A stretch of DNA of 64,000 nt from Rhodospirillaceae bacterium (GTDB taxonomy: Bacteria; Pseudomonadota; Alphaproteobacteria; Rhodospirillales; Rhodospirillaceae): assembly GCA_947476695.1 (NCBI GenBank), contig CANJRD010000003.1:1-64000 (forward strand). The letters run 5' to 3'. Shown here piece by piece: positions 45,949 through 56,133 of this stretch. A model generated the notes under the pieces. The model worked only from the letters and a program-made list of their open reading frames with translations, did no database searches and was not told the origin of the DNA. A program made the position numbers and the translations under genes. The first letter of the stretch is position 1; every line of letters starts with the position of its first letter.

Positions 45949-46716
45949 TTAGTTGATGCCAGTGAAGAAACGGCTGAATCGGGTGGCGAGCGGCCAACGC
46001 CACACCTGCCAAGTTGCGGATGTGCCGTCGGTCGAGAAGAACAGGAACTCGGCCCGGCCCACAAGGTTCTCCGCGGGCACGAAACCCACATCGCTGCGGC
46101 TGTCGAGCGAGTGATCGCGGTTGTCGCCCATCATGAAGACGTGGCCTTCGGGGACCTTAAATTCGGAGGTGTTGTCGAAGCGGCGATTGTCGCCGTCCTC
46201 GAGGATCGGGTGGACCTTCCCACCGGGCAGGTGCTCCTTGTACTGCAAGGACCGCAACAGGCTGCCGGTGGTGTTATCGCGATACACGAAATCGTCGACG
46301 CGTTCGCGTTCCACTAAGGTCCCGTTGATGAACAAACGCCCGTCCTGCATCTGCACCGTGTCACCCGGGAGGCCGATGACGCGCTTGATGTAGTCGGTCT
46401 TGTTATCCCGCGGCAGCTTGAAGACCACCACGTCACCCCGCTGGGGCGTGCTCTCGAAGATACGGCCTTCGATCGGCATGATGCTGAACGGGAACGAGTG
46501 CTTGCTGTAGCCATAGGAGAACTTCGAGACGAACAGGTAGTCGCCGACCAGAAGCGTCGGGATCATCGACCCGGACGGGATGTTGAACGGCTCGAACATC
46601 AGGGTGCGGATCACCAGCGCGACCAGGATCGCGTAAACGACCGTGCGCACGGTTTCCCAGAAGCCCTCCTGCCGTTTCGAGGGCGTCGTCATCGTCGTCG
46701 AGCCGGGAAGAGCCAT
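45949..46716 (-). CDS. lepB: Signal peptidase I
   Basis: 255 residues (ATG 46716; 46692 is an alternative). One N-terminal membrane helix, TVVYAILVALVIRTLMF, catalytic Ser in FNIPSGSMIPTLL, general-base Lys in DYIKRVIGLPGDTV, and the conserved MGDNRDHSLDSRSDVGFVP. Removes signal peptides on the periplasmic face. lepB-rnc-era order is typical. Confidence 0.95.
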   Translation of the reverse strand: MALPGSTTMTTPSKRQEGFWETVRTVVYAILVALVIRTLMFEPFNIPSGSMIPTLLVGDYLFVSKFSYGYSKHSFPFSIMPIEGRIFESTPQRGDVVVFKLPRDNKTDYIKRVIGLPGDTVQMQDGRLFINGTLVERERVDDFVYRDNTTGSLLRSLQYKEHLPGGKVHPILEDGDNRRFDNTSEFKVPEGHVFMMGDNRDHSLDSRSDVGFVPAENLVGRAEFLFFSTDGTSATWQVWRWPLATRFSRFFTGIN

Positions 46717-46836
46717 GAACAACCGATAGGATTATGAGGGGCTTAGCTGCCCAACCCTGCGGCGCAGGGTTAACTTTGGCCGATCAAGCCAGTCCGACCC
46801 GTCAAAGTCAACTCTTGGCCAATCGCCCTGGGCCAA

Positions 46837-47253
46837 TCAGGACGAGGCCGGAACCGCGGATATGATCACAATGGCCTGTGCCATTGGGTATTCGTCGGTC
46901 AGGCTGAGGTCGACCTGGGCGGTCATCCCGGGCGGCGTCAAAGCTTTCAGCCGCTCGGCCGCCCCGCCGGTCATGACGACGGTCGGCTTGCCGCTGGGTG
47001 TGTTCACCACGCCGAGGTCGCGCCAGAAGACGCCGTCCCGGAACCCCGTCCCCAAGGCCTTGGCCGCCGCCTCTTTGGCGGCGTAGCGCTTGGCGTAGGT
47101 CGAGGCATAGGCGTTGCCGGCCCCCCGGCGGCGCTCGGCCTTGGCGCGCTCGAGCGGCGTGAAGATGCGATCGATGAAACGGTCGCCGAACCGCGCGAGC
47201 GTCTTCTCGATCCGGCGGATGTCGATCAGGTCGCTGCCGAGCCCGATGATCAT
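46837..47253 (-). CDS. acpS: Holo-acyl-carrier-protein synthase
   Basis: Transfers phosphopantetheine from CoA to apo-ACP. 138 residues: [20 protein letters not shown] with the Mg-binding Asp, and [20 protein letters not shown] with the second acidic residue. Normal length. It overlaps pdxJ by four bases. Confidence 0.95.
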   Translation of the reverse strand: MIIGLGSDLIDIRRIEKTLARFGDRFIDRIFTPLERAKAERRRGAGNAYASTYAKRYAAKEAAAKALGTGFRDGVFWRDLGVVNTPSGKPTVVMTGGAAERLKALTPPGMTAQVDLSLTDEYPMAQAIVIISAVPASS

Positions 47254-47999
47254 TGGGCCTCATCCATCAGCTCACGCATGCGGCGGATCGCGGCTTCGAA
47301 GCCGACGAAGATCGCCTCGCCCACCAGGAAGTGGCCGATGTTGAGCTCGCGGATATTGGGGATGGCGGCGATGGGTTTGACGGTATCGAAGCCGATGCCG
47401 TGACCGGCGTGGCATTCCAGGCCGAGGCGTTCGGCCTGCGCCGCCGCTTCCCGAAGGCGCCCGAGCAGACGGTCGCGCTCCGGTCCAACCGGCGCCTCGC
47501 AGTAACTGCCGGTGTGCAGTTCGATCACGGGCGCGCCAAGACTTTCGGCCGCGTCCAGCTGGCGCTTTTCCGCCTCGATGAACAGCGACACACGGATGCC
47601 GGCGTCTTTGAGCTGGCGCACCATCGGCGCCAGATGGTTATGCCCTCCGGCCGCATCCAGGCCGCCTTCGGTCGTGCGCTCCGCGCGCTTCTCCGGAACG
47701 ATGCAGGCCGCGTGCGGCTTATGGCGCAGGGCGATGTCCAGCATCTCGGGCGTGGCCGCCATTTCGAGATTGAGCGGGATGCTCAAGGCCCCCATCAGCC
47801 GGGCGATGTCGTCGTCGGTGATGTGGCGGCGGTCTTCGCGCAGATGGGCGGTAATGCCGTCGGCACCGGCCGCCGCCGCTTGGAGGGCGGCGCGCACCGG
47901 ATCGGGATGAATGCCGCCGCGCGCGTTCCGAACGGTCGCGACGTGATCGATGTTGACGCCCAGCCGCAGCCGGGGTGTGGACTTGGTCACCTTTTCCAT
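47250..47999 (-). CDS. pdxJ: Pyridoxine 5'-phosphate synthase
   Basis: Last step of DXP-dependent vitamin B6 synthesis. 249 residues from ATG 47999 ([20 protein letters not shown]). [42 protein letters not shown] and [19 protein letters not shown] are PdxJ hallmarks. Coupled to acpS, the common pdxJ-acpS pair. Confidence 0.95.
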   Translation of the reverse strand: MEKVTKSTPRLRLGVNIDHVATVRNARGGIHPDPVRAALQAAAAGADGITAHLREDRRHITDDDIARLMGALSIPLNLEMAATPEMLDIALRHKPHAACIVPEKRAERTTEGGLDAAGGHNHLAPMVRQLKDAGIRVSLFIEAEKRQLDAAESLGAPVIELHTGSYCEAPVGPERDRLLGRLREAAAQAERLGLECHAGHGIGFDTVKPIAAIPNIRELNIGHFLVGEAIFVGFEAAIRRMRELMDEAQ

Positions 48000-48034
48000 A
48001 GCGCCCGGACACTGGGCGATGGGGCGGGCCAAGG

Positions 48035-48646
48035 TCAATGGCCGATGTGGGACGTCTGCTCTGCGTGACTGTGGGGCAGCGGGGTCTTTGCCAGCCGATG
48101 CCGCCCGGCCTGGAGCTTCGCGATGGCCGGCTTGACCAGAAGGTAGCCGGCAAAGCCGAGGACGATGCCGAGCGGGATGCTACCCAGGAGCATCGGCCGG
48201 AATACCGGCCATGCCCGATCCAGGAACTCCGTAATGTTGAATTCGACGAGCGCGGCGAACAAGCCGTCAACAACCTGGAGGAAACCCGGCGTGTCGTCAT
48301 CGTGCGTCGACCGGCCTTCCATGAATCGACCGACGTGGTAGGTCGCGAACCAGATTGGCGGCGCGGTCCAGGGATTGACGGCGAAGGTGGCAATCGCGGC
48401 CGCCAGCGGGTTGGACCGGGTCAACTTGGCCCCGATAATGCCGAGGATGATATGCGAGCCGACGATTGGGTTCACCGAGACGCCGAGGCCCCAGCCAAAC
48501 CCTGCCGCGATATTGCCGGGCGTGTCCGACAAACGATGCAGCCGGTACCAGTACAGGCGCATCAGCCGACGCAGGCCCAGACGGGGCCAGATCAGGTCCC
48601 GCAGGCGGGCTTTCCAGGTCAGGGGTACGCGACGGCGAAACGGCAT
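48035..48646 (-). CDS. DUF2062 domain-containing membrane protein
   Basis: 203 residues. [20 protein letters not shown], then [20 protein letters not shown] and [19 protein letters not shown], are characteristic of DUF2062. Three or four membrane helices, among them the C-terminal [20 protein letters not shown]. Role unknown. It precedes pdxJ by 35 bases on the same strand. Confidence 0.85.
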   Translation of the reverse strand: MPFRRRVPLTWKARLRDLIWPRLGLRRLMRLYWYRLHRLSDTPGNIAAGFGWGLGVSVNPIVGSHIILGIIGAKLTRSNPLAAAIATFAVNPWTAPPIWFATYHVGRFMEGRSTHDDDTPGFLQVVDGLFAALVEFNITEFLDRAWPVFRPMLLGSIPLGIVLGFAGYLLVKPAIAKLQAGRHRLAKTPLPHSHAEQTSHIGH

Positions 48647-48747
48647 GAGGGCTCGGTGTCTAACATGCTATCACGTCGTGTACACGTGAATCGACGGGGG
48701 GTCGATTCCAGGGGCGCGGAGCCACGCGGAGGCGTCGAGCGAACCAC

Positions 48748-49707
48748 ATGAACGGCAGGAAAATACTTGCAGCCGCCGTGGTCATCGCGGCGCTGACCGG
48801 CGGAATCGGGTACGCCCGCTGGACGCAACGTCCCCTCACCCTCGCCGAACTAACAGCCATCTATAAGCTCCCGAACTCGCAGTTCACGGAGATCGACGGC
48901 TTGAAGGTTCATTTTGCGGAAAATGGCGCCAAGGACCTGCCGTGCCTGGTGCTGGCGCAAGGCGCGACCATGAACCTGCGCCTGTGGGACGACCTCGTCA
49001 GCCGGCTGCAACCTCAGTTCCACATCCTGCGCATCGACACCCTGACGCAAGGCCTGACCGCGCCAGATCCCCAGGGCGACTATTCGGCGGGCCACGATAC
49101 GCGCATCCTCGAGACGTTCATGCAACGCCTCGGCCTGACGCGCTGTACATTTATCGGCAACGGCGGCGGCGGGCGGATCGCGTATCGCTATGCCGCCGCG
49201 CACCCCGCGCAGGTCGACAAGTTGGTCCTCATCGCCAGCGAGGGGGCGCCGCATCCGGTACCTGCCCCGAAACGCCAGGTCGCGAAGTTCAGGCGGCTCG
49301 TGGGGCTGTTCAGCGCGAAGAACGCCTGGACCGACCGCTTCTATGAATCGTTCGGGGCGATACCGCCGACGCGTGAGCTCCTTCAGATGACCTATGACAT
49401 GAACCGTCGCGCCGGTCTTGAAGACGAGCAACGGTTAGCGGACGCCGCGCATGCCGGGGGCGATGACGCGGAAGCGGTACTGCCCAAAATCACGGCCCCG
49501 ACACTGTTGCTCTGGGGCACGGGCGACACGACGACGCCGAGCATGGATGCGGAAAGCTTCGCTGCGTGGCTGACGTCCGCGCCCAGCACGACGCGTCTCT
49601 ACAATTTTGCGGGACACTATCCGTTTATTGAATTCCCGAAGGATGTGACACGCGACATCCTCGAATTCCTGAGCGGCGCACATCAAGGGGATGAGCAGAA
49701 GCAATGA
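48748..49707 (+). CDS. Membrane-anchored alpha/beta-hydrolase-fold protein without the Ser nucleophile (copy A)
   Basis: 319 residues. N-terminal membrane anchor (ILAAAVVIAALTGGIGYARW), then an alpha/beta-hydrolase core: LAQGATMNLRLWDDL (oxyanion region), then at the nucleophile elbow FIGNGGGGRIAYRY, where canonical G-x-S-x-G Ser is Gly139. The other triad members appear intact: Asp in LLLWGTGDTTTPS and His in NFAGHYPFIEFP. It overlaps the paralogue at 49704 (ATGA). Confidence 0.85.
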   Translation: MNGRKILAAAVVIAALTGGIGYARWTQRPLTLAELTAIYKLPNSQFTEIDGLKVHFAENGAKDLPCLVLAQGATMNLRLWDDLVSRLQPQFHILRIDTLTQGLTAPDPQGDYSAGHDTRILETFMQRLGLTRCTFIGNGGGGRIAYRYAAAHPAQVDKLVLIASEGAPHPVPAPKRQVAKFRRLVGLFSAKNAWTDRFYESFGAIPPTRELLQMTYDMNRRAGLEDEQRLADAAHAGGDDAEAVLPKITAPTLLLWGTGDTTTPSMDAESFAAWLTSAPSTTRLYNFAGHYPFIEFPKDVTRDILEFLSGAHQGDEQKQ

Positions 49708-50684
49708 GCGCGCTAAAGGTTGTTGTCGGTGTCGTCGCCGTCGCGGCGCTTTTCGTCGGATACACGCGCTGGGAGGCGCGTCCCCTCACCATTCCCGAAC
49801 TGAGCGCGAAGTATAAGCTTCCCAACTCGCAGTTCGCCGATATCGACGGGGTGCAGGTTCACTATGCCGAGGACGGCGCGAAGGACCTGCCCTGCGTGGT
49901 CATGCTGCAAGGGGTCAACACGAACTTGCGCATCTGGGACCCGATCGTCGACGACCTGAAGAAGACCTTCCGTCTGATCCGCATCGACACGCTGACCATG
50001 GGACTCACCAGCCCCGATCCCAAGGGCGACTACTCCGCGGGGCGCAATCCGCACATCATCGAGACGATGATGGATCGTCTCGGCGCACCGCGCTGCGCTT
50101 TTGTCACCAATGGCGGCGGCGGCCGCATCGCCTATCGCATCGCGGACTCGCATCCCGAACGGGTCGAGCGGATCGTCATGATGAACAGCGCCGGCGCGCC
50201 GCACGATCCGGCGAAGCGGCCCGCGCCCCCGAACGCGGTGAAGGCGTTCTTCGCGCCGTATAGCGCTTTCGCGGGCACGACCCGCCGCGATTATGGCGCG
50301 GTGCCGCCGACCGAAGCGTTCATCCGGCAGAACTACGACATGAACCGTCGCGCCGGCCTGGCCAGTGAGATCAAGCTCGCCAAGGTGGGCGCGGCCGGCG
50401 ACGACGCGCAGAGCTATCTGCCGAAGGTGCGCGTGCCGGTGTTGCTGATCTGGGGCGCGACCGACGTGCAGGTGCCGATCGAAGACCTCGCGGTTTTCGA
50501 GCGGTCGCTGACGAACGCGCCGAACATGACGAAGGTTTACAAGGACGCCGGCCACTACCCATACCTCGAGCACCCCAAGGACGCTGTGCGCGACATCACG
50601 GCCTTCCTGAGCGGCGCGTACGACGGCGAATTGCGCCAGCCCGCGCAAAGCGAGACACCGCCGGCGAACGCTACGGTGCGATAG
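49704..50684 (+). CDS. Membrane-anchored alpha/beta-hydrolase-fold protein without the Ser nucleophile (copy B)
   Basis: 326 residues, a tandem paralogue of the preceding gene. Anchor VVVGVVAVAALFVGYTRW, LQGVNTNLRIWDPI, and an elbow reading FVTNGGGGRIAYRI with Gly137 in place of the nucleophile. Asp in LLIWGATDVQVPIED and His in DAGHYPYLEHPKD are kept. PLTIPELSAKYKLPNSQFAD near the N-terminus is shared almost exactly with copy A. One base after its stop comes the MFS gene, so the three form one unit. Confidence 0.85.
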   Translation: MSALKVVVGVVAVAALFVGYTRWEARPLTIPELSAKYKLPNSQFADIDGVQVHYAEDGAKDLPCVVMLQGVNTNLRIWDPIVDDLKKTFRLIRIDTLTMGLTSPDPKGDYSAGRNPHIIETMMDRLGAPRCAFVTNGGGGRIAYRIADSHPERVERIVMMNSAGAPHDPAKRPAPPNAVKAFFAPYSAFAGTTRRDYGAVPPTEAFIRQNYDMNRRAGLASEIKLAKVGAAGDDAQSYLPKVRVPVLLIWGATDVQVPIEDLAVFERSLTNAPNMTKVYKDAGHYPYLEHPKDAVRDITAFLSGAYDGELRQPAQSETPPANATVR

Positions 50685-50685
50685 A

Positions 50686-51927
50686 ATGTCGGACGCGGTA
50701 CCGTCGATGCAGAGCCCCGCGCCGCCAGGACGCGCGGCGTTCGCCTTCATCTTCGTCACTGTGATGCTCGATATGTTGGCGCTCGGGATCGTCATTCCGG
50801 TGCTGCCGAAGCTCATCACCGTTTTCCAGGGCGGCAACTACGGCAACGCCGCACAGATCATCGGCATCTTCGGCTTCGGCTGGGCGGCGATGCAGTTCTT
50901 CTTCTCGCCCGTAATGGGCGGACTGGCGGATCGTTTCGGCCGCCGGCCGGTGATCATCCTGTCGAACCTGGGTCTGGGCTGCGACTATCTCGTCATGGCG
51001 CTAGCGCCGTCGGTCGAATGGTTGCTGCTCGGCCGGCTGATCTCCGGCATCACCGCCGCCACGATCTCCACCGCCAGCGCCTACATCGCCGACGTCACGC
51101 CGCCGGAACAACGCGCCGGCAGGTACGGCATGCTGGGGGCGGCCTTCGGGCTGGGCTTCGTGATCGGGCCGGCGATCGGCGGGTTCCTCGGCGATGTGGA
51201 TCTGCGCCTGCCGTTCTGGGTGGCGAGCGGCTTCAGCCTCGCCAATGGAATCTATGGGTTGTTCGTGTTGCCGGAATCCCTGCCCCGCGCCAATCGCGCG
51301 CGTTTCGATTGGCGCAAGGCCAACCCGCTGGGCTCGCTGAAGTTACTCAACTCGCATCACATCCTGATGGCGTTGGCGATTGCGGCGTTCCTTCAGCGCA
51401 TCGCCCACGATGCCCTGCCCAGCCTGACGGTGATCTACACCGACTATCGCTATGGCTGGACGCCCTCTGAGGTCGGTGGCTTGCTTGCCGTCGTCGGCAT
51501 CTCGCAGATGCTGGTCTCCGCTTTGCTCACCGGGCGATTGGTGAAGAAACTGGGAGAACGCAAGGTCATGCTGTTCGCGATGGTGATGGGAGCGTTCGGC
51601 TTCTTCGTCTACGCGACTGCGACGAGCGGACTCATGTTCATCGCCGGGGTGCCCTTCATCGCCATGTGGGGCATGGGAAACCCCGCCATGCAGGCGATCA
51701 TGACCAAATGCCTCGGGCCCTCCGAACAGGGTCGCCTACAGGGCGCGCTCTCAAGCGTCAGCGGCATCGGCGGCCTGATCGGCCCCATCCTGATGACGCA
51801 GACCTTCGCGTTCGGGATCAGCCAACCCGGCGGCCTGCACTTGCCAGGCACACCTTACATTCTCGCGACGATCATGGTCTTGATCGCCGCGGCGCTCGCG
51901 GCGCGCATGACCGCGAATCACGCGTAA
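50686..51927 (+). CDS. MFS transporter, TetA-like
   Basis: 413 residues with about twelve membrane helices. Signature loop 2-3 [19 protein letters not shown] and the antiporter motif C region ([19 protein letters not shown]) place it in the drug:H+ antiporter group near TetA. Substrate unknown; tetracycline resistance should not be assumed. Coupled to the two hydrolase-fold genes and convergent with the M2 peptidase gene. Confidence 0.88.
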   Translation: MSDAVPSMQSPAPPGRAAFAFIFVTVMLDMLALGIVIPVLPKLITVFQGGNYGNAAQIIGIFGFGWAAMQFFFSPVMGGLADRFGRRPVIILSNLGLGCDYLVMALAPSVEWLLLGRLISGITAATISTASAYIADVTPPEQRAGRYGMLGAAFGLGFVIGPAIGGFLGDVDLRLPFWVASGFSLANGIYGLFVLPESLPRANRARFDWRKANPLGSLKLLNSHHILMALAIAAFLQRIAHDALPSLTVIYTDYRYGWTPSEVGGLLAVVGISQMLVSALLTGRLVKKLGERKVMLFAMVMGAFGFFVYATATSGLMFIAGVPFIAMWGMGNPAMQAIMTKCLGPSEQGRLQGALSSVSGIGGLIGPILMTQTFAFGISQPGGLHLPGTPYILATIMVLIAAALAARMTANHA

Positions 51928-51930
51928 GGT

Positions 51931-53739
51931 TCAGCGTGCGCAGTTCTGGCCTTTGTTCTGCTGGTCGAGCCATTTCGCCAGCGGCGCGAAATACTCGGCG
52001 ATGGCGGACGCGTCGATGTCCTTCTCACCGGAGAAGGCGGCCATCGCTTCCGGCCAGGGCTTCGACTGACCCATCGTGAGCATGGCGTTCAGGCGCTCGC
52101 CAACCTTCTTGTTGCCGTAGACCGAGCAGCGATTGAGCGGGCCCTTTTGACCGGCAATGCGGCACGCCGCGCGATAGAACTGGAATTCGTAAATCGTCGC
52201 CAAGAAATAGCGCATGTACGGCGTGTTGTTGGCGATGTGGAACTTCGCGCCGGGATCGAAGGCGTCCGCCGGACGCGGACCCGGCGGCACTAGTCCCTGG
52301 TATTTCGTCACAAGGTCCCACCACGCGCTGTTGTAGTGCGCGGCGTCGATCTCGCCCGAGAACACGCCCCAGCGCCATTTGTCGACCAACAGAGTCCACG
52401 GCAGGATTGCCACCTTGTCGAGCGCCATCTTGAGCAGATACGGAATCTCGGAGTCCGCGCCCGGCACCTCATCGATCAGCCCGATCTGCTTGAGGTAGGA
52501 CGGCGTCAGCGCGTTCAGCCCGGCGAGATCGCCGATGGCTTCATGAAACCCGTCGTTCGCCCCGTCGCGGAACAGAAACGGCTGCACCCCATAGGCGCGC
52601 TGGTAGAAGTTGTGACCGAGTTCATGATGCGCGGTGAAGAAATCATCCGCCGTCACCGTGAAGCAAGCCTTCACACGGACGTCGTCCAGATTGTCGATAT
52701 CCCACGCGGAGGCATGGCAGACCACTTCGCGATCCGCGGGGCGCAAGAACATCGAGCGATCCCAGAACGATTGCGGCAGCGGCTTGAAGCCGAGGGATTG
52801 GTACCAATCGTCAGCCGTATGCACGATCTTCATCGGGTCATACTTATGACCCACCAACGCCGTGGTCAGGTCGTAGCCCATGCCGACGTTCTTCGGAGCG
52901 ACGATATCGTAGACGTTGCCCCACTCCTGGCCCCACATGTTCCCGAGCAGGTCGGCACGGATGCCGCCTGTCTTGGGCTGCACCGCATCGCCGTAGCGCT
53001 CGTTCAACTTGTCGCGCACATAGCAATGCAGCTTGTCGTACAGCGGCGCGACCTGAGTCCACAGCGCGTCTGTCTTGGCCGCAAAGTCATCCGGGTTCAT
53101 ATCGTACCAGGAGCGCCACAGCGCGCCGGTATCCTTGTAGCCAAGCTCGCGCGATCCTTCGTTCGCGAGTTCGACCATGCGGCCGTAGTCCTTGACCATC
53201 TTGACGCCGGACACGCGGCGCCAACCTTCCCATAACGCGCGCGTCTCGTTGGGATCGCGCAAGGTTCGGAACATGTCCTCCATCTCGTCCAACGTCAGCT
53301 TCTTGCCGTTGTGTTCGAGCTTGGCGGTCGAATAGGCGTCGTCGAGACGCGTCTGAAGGTCGGCGACCTCCTGCGACGCGCCCACGCGCGCGGACGCCGG
53401 AATGACGATGGCGCGTTTGAGAAGTTCGAGTTTCCGGCGCGTCACGGGATCGACCTGCACGCGGTCGAACTTCGCCGCCTCTTTCGCGTCCGACACCTGC
53501 ATGTCGGTGCCTTCCGCATTGGCCTTGGCCGCAAGCCAGTTGGTGTCGTCGGTGAGATAAGTGTTCTGCACCCAGCCGACGCGGGCGCGGTATTCGCTCA
53601 TCTTGTCCTGCGCGGCCTCGGCACGGGCCACAAAAGCCTTCGCGTCCTGCGCCGTCGGCGACGCGTCGGCAGCGAATGCGGGCGGACCAAAGGCAATCAG
53701 CGCCGCAACAGCGCAACCCGTGAGTTTTCCTGCGCTCAT
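51931..53739 (-). CDS. Exported M2-family (ACE-like) zinc dipeptidyl carboxypeptidase
   Basis: 602 residues. Signal peptide (LTGCAVAALIAFGPPAFA) then a helical M2 metallopeptidase domain: TAHHELGHNFYQRAYG (HExxH zinc motif) and the downstream ligand in GFHEAIGDLAGLNALTPSYL. Bacterial relatives of angiotensin-converting enzyme remove C-terminal dipeptides in the periplasm. Monocistronic. Confidence 0.93.
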   Translation of the reverse strand: MSAGKLTGCAVAALIAFGPPAFAADASPTAQDAKAFVARAEAAQDKMSEYRARVGWVQNTYLTDDTNWLAAKANAEGTDMQVSDAKEAAKFDRVQVDPVTRRKLELLKRAIVIPASARVGASQEVADLQTRLDDAYSTAKLEHNGKKLTLDEMEDMFRTLRDPNETRALWEGWRRVSGVKMVKDYGRMVELANEGSRELGYKDTGALWRSWYDMNPDDFAAKTDALWTQVAPLYDKLHCYVRDKLNERYGDAVQPKTGGIRADLLGNMWGQEWGNVYDIVAPKNVGMGYDLTTALVGHKYDPMKIVHTADDWYQSLGFKPLPQSFWDRSMFLRPADREVVCHASAWDIDNLDDVRVKACFTVTADDFFTAHHELGHNFYQRAYGVQPFLFRDGANDGFHEAIGDLAGLNALTPSYLKQIGLIDEVPGADSEIPYLLKMALDKVAILPWTLLVDKWRWGVFSGEIDAAHYNSAWWDLVTKYQGLVPPGPRPADAFDPGAKFHIANNTPYMRYFLATIYEFQFYRAACRIAGQKGPLNRCSVYGNKKVGERLNAMLTMGQSKPWPEAMAAFSGEKDIDASAIAEYFAPLAKWLDQQNKGQNCAR

Positions 53740-53790
53740 GAGCGATTTCCCCTCTGTGGTCGGCCTTCAGTACCGAAGCAATCGACTACC

Positions 53791-55950
53791 CTAGCCGCGC
53801 GCGCGTTCAACCGAGTTGATGGCCGGCGTCGCGCGCAAGGCCGCGATGATGTTGGTCAGGTGCTTCACGCCCAGCACTTCGATGTCGACCGCGATTTCAA
53901 AGAACTCGGCCGAGCGCTTGGTGAACTTCAAGTTCGTGATGTTTCCGCTGTTGCGCGCGATGACCGTCGCCAGCGCACCGAGCGCACCTTGCGCATTCTC
54001 GACGACCAGATTGATCCGCCCGACATGGGCTTCCTTGGCGCGGTCTAGATCCCAGGCGAGATCGAGCCAACGGTCGGGCGTATCGGTAAAGGCTTCGAGC
54101 TGTTCGCAATCGATCGTGTGAACCTCGACACCTTTGCCTTCCGTGGCGATCCCAACGATGCGGTCACCGGGCAACGGATGACAACAATCCGAGAGATGCA
54201 TGGCCATGCCGGCGGTGAGACCTTTGATCGGGATCGCCTCCGAGGCTTCGGCCGAATGACGCAGACGCGCCTGATTGAGATTGACGACTTTATCGTCGCC
54301 TGCCGTGCGCGCGCCGGGATAAACCGCGATGAGCACCTCGCGGCCGACGAGGCGCCCCTCGCCCACGCGCGCGATTAAATCCTCGTTGGTGTCGGCGTCG
54401 AGTTTGTCGGCAGCGGCCGAGAGCCCCTTCTCGGTGAGTTCATAGCCTTCCTTCGCAAAAGTCTTTTCGAGAATCTCGCGACCGAGCTTAACGTATTCGG
54501 TGCGGGCTTCCGTACGGAAGCGGCGGCGGATATGCGCGCGCGCCTTACCGGTGACGACGAAGCCTTCCCATTCCGGCGCCGGCTTCTGCGCCGACGATGT
54601 CACGATCTCCACCTGATCGCCGTTCTCAAGCCGCGTGCGCAAGGGAACGATGCGGCCATTGACCTTGGCGCCGACGCAGGTGTTGCCGACTTCGGTATGA
54701 ACCGCGTAGGCAAAATCCACCAATGACGCGCCGCGCGGCAGCGCGATCAGGTCGCCCTTCGGCGTGAAACAGAACACCTGGTCGTGGAACATCTCGAGCT
54801 TCGTATGCTCAAGGAATTCCTGAGGATTCTGCGCGTGCTCAAGGATGTCGAGCAATTCGCGCAACCACGAGTATTGGCGACCTTCAACCGCCCGCGCGCC
54901 TTCGGCGAACAGGTCGGCGGTCTTGTAGCGCCAATGCGCCGCCACGCCGAGTTCGGCGATCTCGTGCATCTGATGCGTGCGAATCTGAATTTCAATGCGA
55001 TGGCGCTGCGGGCCGATGATGGTCGTGTGGATCGACCGATAGCCGTTGCGCTTGGGCGTCGAGAGATAATCTTTGAACTTGCCCGGCACCATCGGATAGG
55101 CCGAGTGGATAATGCCCAGCACGCGATAGCAGTCCTCCACCGTGTCCACCATCACACGGAACGCCATGATATCGGCCAGCTGCTCGAAGCTGACGTCCTT
55201 CACCTGCATCTTGCGCCAAATGGAGTACGGCGTTTTCTCGCGGCCTGAGATGTAACCCAGCACACCGGCTTTACGGATGTTCTGATCGAGCTCGTCCATG
55301 ATCTTGACGACAAGATCGCCGCCGTGAAGCTCGAGGAACTTCAGCCGCGTCATGATCGAGGTGCGCGCCTCTCCGTGCAGCTCGGAGAAGGCCAGGTCTT
55401 CCAGCTCGGTCTTCACTTCCTGCATGCCGATGCGTTCGGCGAGCGGCGCATAGATTTCCATCGTCTCCATGGCGATGGTGCGCCGCTTGGCCGGGTCTTT
55501 GATGAAATGCAGCGTCCGCATGTTGTGCAGACGGTCGGCCAGCTTCACCAGCAACACGCGGATGTCTTCCGACATCGCCAGAACGAACTTGCGGAAGTTC
55601 TCGGCCTGCTTGGTCTCGATGTTCTGGATTTGGATGCGCGCGAGCTTGGTCACGCCGTCGACCAGCCGGGCGACCTCCTCGCCGAACAGCTTGCGCACGT
55701 CGTCCAGGCTCGCGTGCGTGTCTTCCACGATGTCGTGGAGCAGCGCGGTCACAATGGAGGCCGTGTCGAGCTTGTAGCCGGTCAAGATGCCGGCCACCTC
55801 GATGGGATGTGAGAAATACGGATCGCCTGAAGCGCGCTTCTGCGATCCATGCATGCGCATGGCATACACATAGGCACGGTTCAGCATGTCCTCGTCCGCA
55901 TCTGGATCGTAGGACTTCACGCGCTCGACAAGTTCGAATTGGCGCATCAT
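53791..55950 (-). CDS. rsh: Bifunctional (p)ppGpp synthetase/hydrolase (Rsh/SpoT type)
   Basis: 719 residues. HD hydrolase domain with KRASGDPYFSHPIEVA and ALLHDIVEDTHAS; synthetase domain with SIWRKMQVKDVSFEQLADIM and STPKRNGYRSIHTTIIGPQR; TGS domain (VFCFTPKGDLIALPRGAS); C-terminal ACT domain (about 640-719). Both active sites look intact, as expected for the single Rsh of alphaproteobacteria. It follows rpoZ. Confidence 0.95.
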   Translation of the reverse strand: MMRQFELVERVKSYDPDADEDMLNRAYVYAMRMHGSQKRASGDPYFSHPIEVAGILTGYKLDTASIVTALLHDIVEDTHASLDDVRKLFGEEVARLVDGVTKLARIQIQNIETKQAENFRKFVLAMSEDIRVLLVKLADRLHNMRTLHFIKDPAKRRTIAMETMEIYAPLAERIGMQEVKTELEDLAFSELHGEARTSIMTRLKFLELHGGDLVVKIMDELDQNIRKAGVLGYISGREKTPYSIWRKMQVKDVSFEQLADIMAFRVMVDTVEDCYRVLGIIHSAYPMVPGKFKDYLSTPKRNGYRSIHTTIIGPQRHRIEIQIRTHQMHEIAELGVAAHWRYKTADLFAEGARAVEGRQYSWLRELLDILEHAQNPQEFLEHTKLEMFHDQVFCFTPKGDLIALPRGASLVDFAYAVHTEVGNTCVGAKVNGRIVPLRTRLENGDQVEIVTSSAQKPAPEWEGFVVTGKARAHIRRRFRTEARTEYVKLGREILEKTFAKEGYELTEKGLSAAADKLDADTNEDLIARVGEGRLVGREVLIAVYPGARTAGDDKVVNLNQARLRHSAEASEAIPIKGLTAGMAMHLSDCCHPLPGDRIVGIATEGKGVEVHTIDCEQLEAFTDTPDRWLDLAWDLDRAKEAHVGRINLVVENAQGALGALATVIARNSGNITNLKFTKRSAEFFEIAVDIEVLGVKHLTNIIAALRATPAINSVERARG

Positions 55951-55969
55951 GAGGGTGCGCCTTCTAATC

Positions 55970-56075
55970 CATGGTCATGCTCGGGCTTGGCCCGAGCATC
56001 CAGGGTAAAAAAACACAGACCGGGCCTGATTGCTCTGGGTCCTCGGGTCAAGCCCGCGGACGACGGCGAACTACG
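55970..56075. repeat. Palindromic intergenic repeat between rpoZ and rsh
   Basis: ATGCTCGGGC (55977-55986), TTG, GCCCGAGCAT (55990-55999) is a perfect 10-base hairpin. Further on lies CTGGGTCCTCGGGTCAAGCC, then CGCGGACGACGG (to about 56066). This pair of elements, a 'TCATGCTCGGGCTTGGCCCGAGCATCCA'-like unit split over the two positions, is a common dispersed intergenic repeat in alphaproteobacteria. It fills most of the 183-base gap 55951-56133. Confidence 0.6.
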
Positions 56076-56133
56076 GGCGCGAAAATTGGACGCCGTCCGT
56101 CCACAGCCCCGGCGGGACGGACAGACGCGCGAC

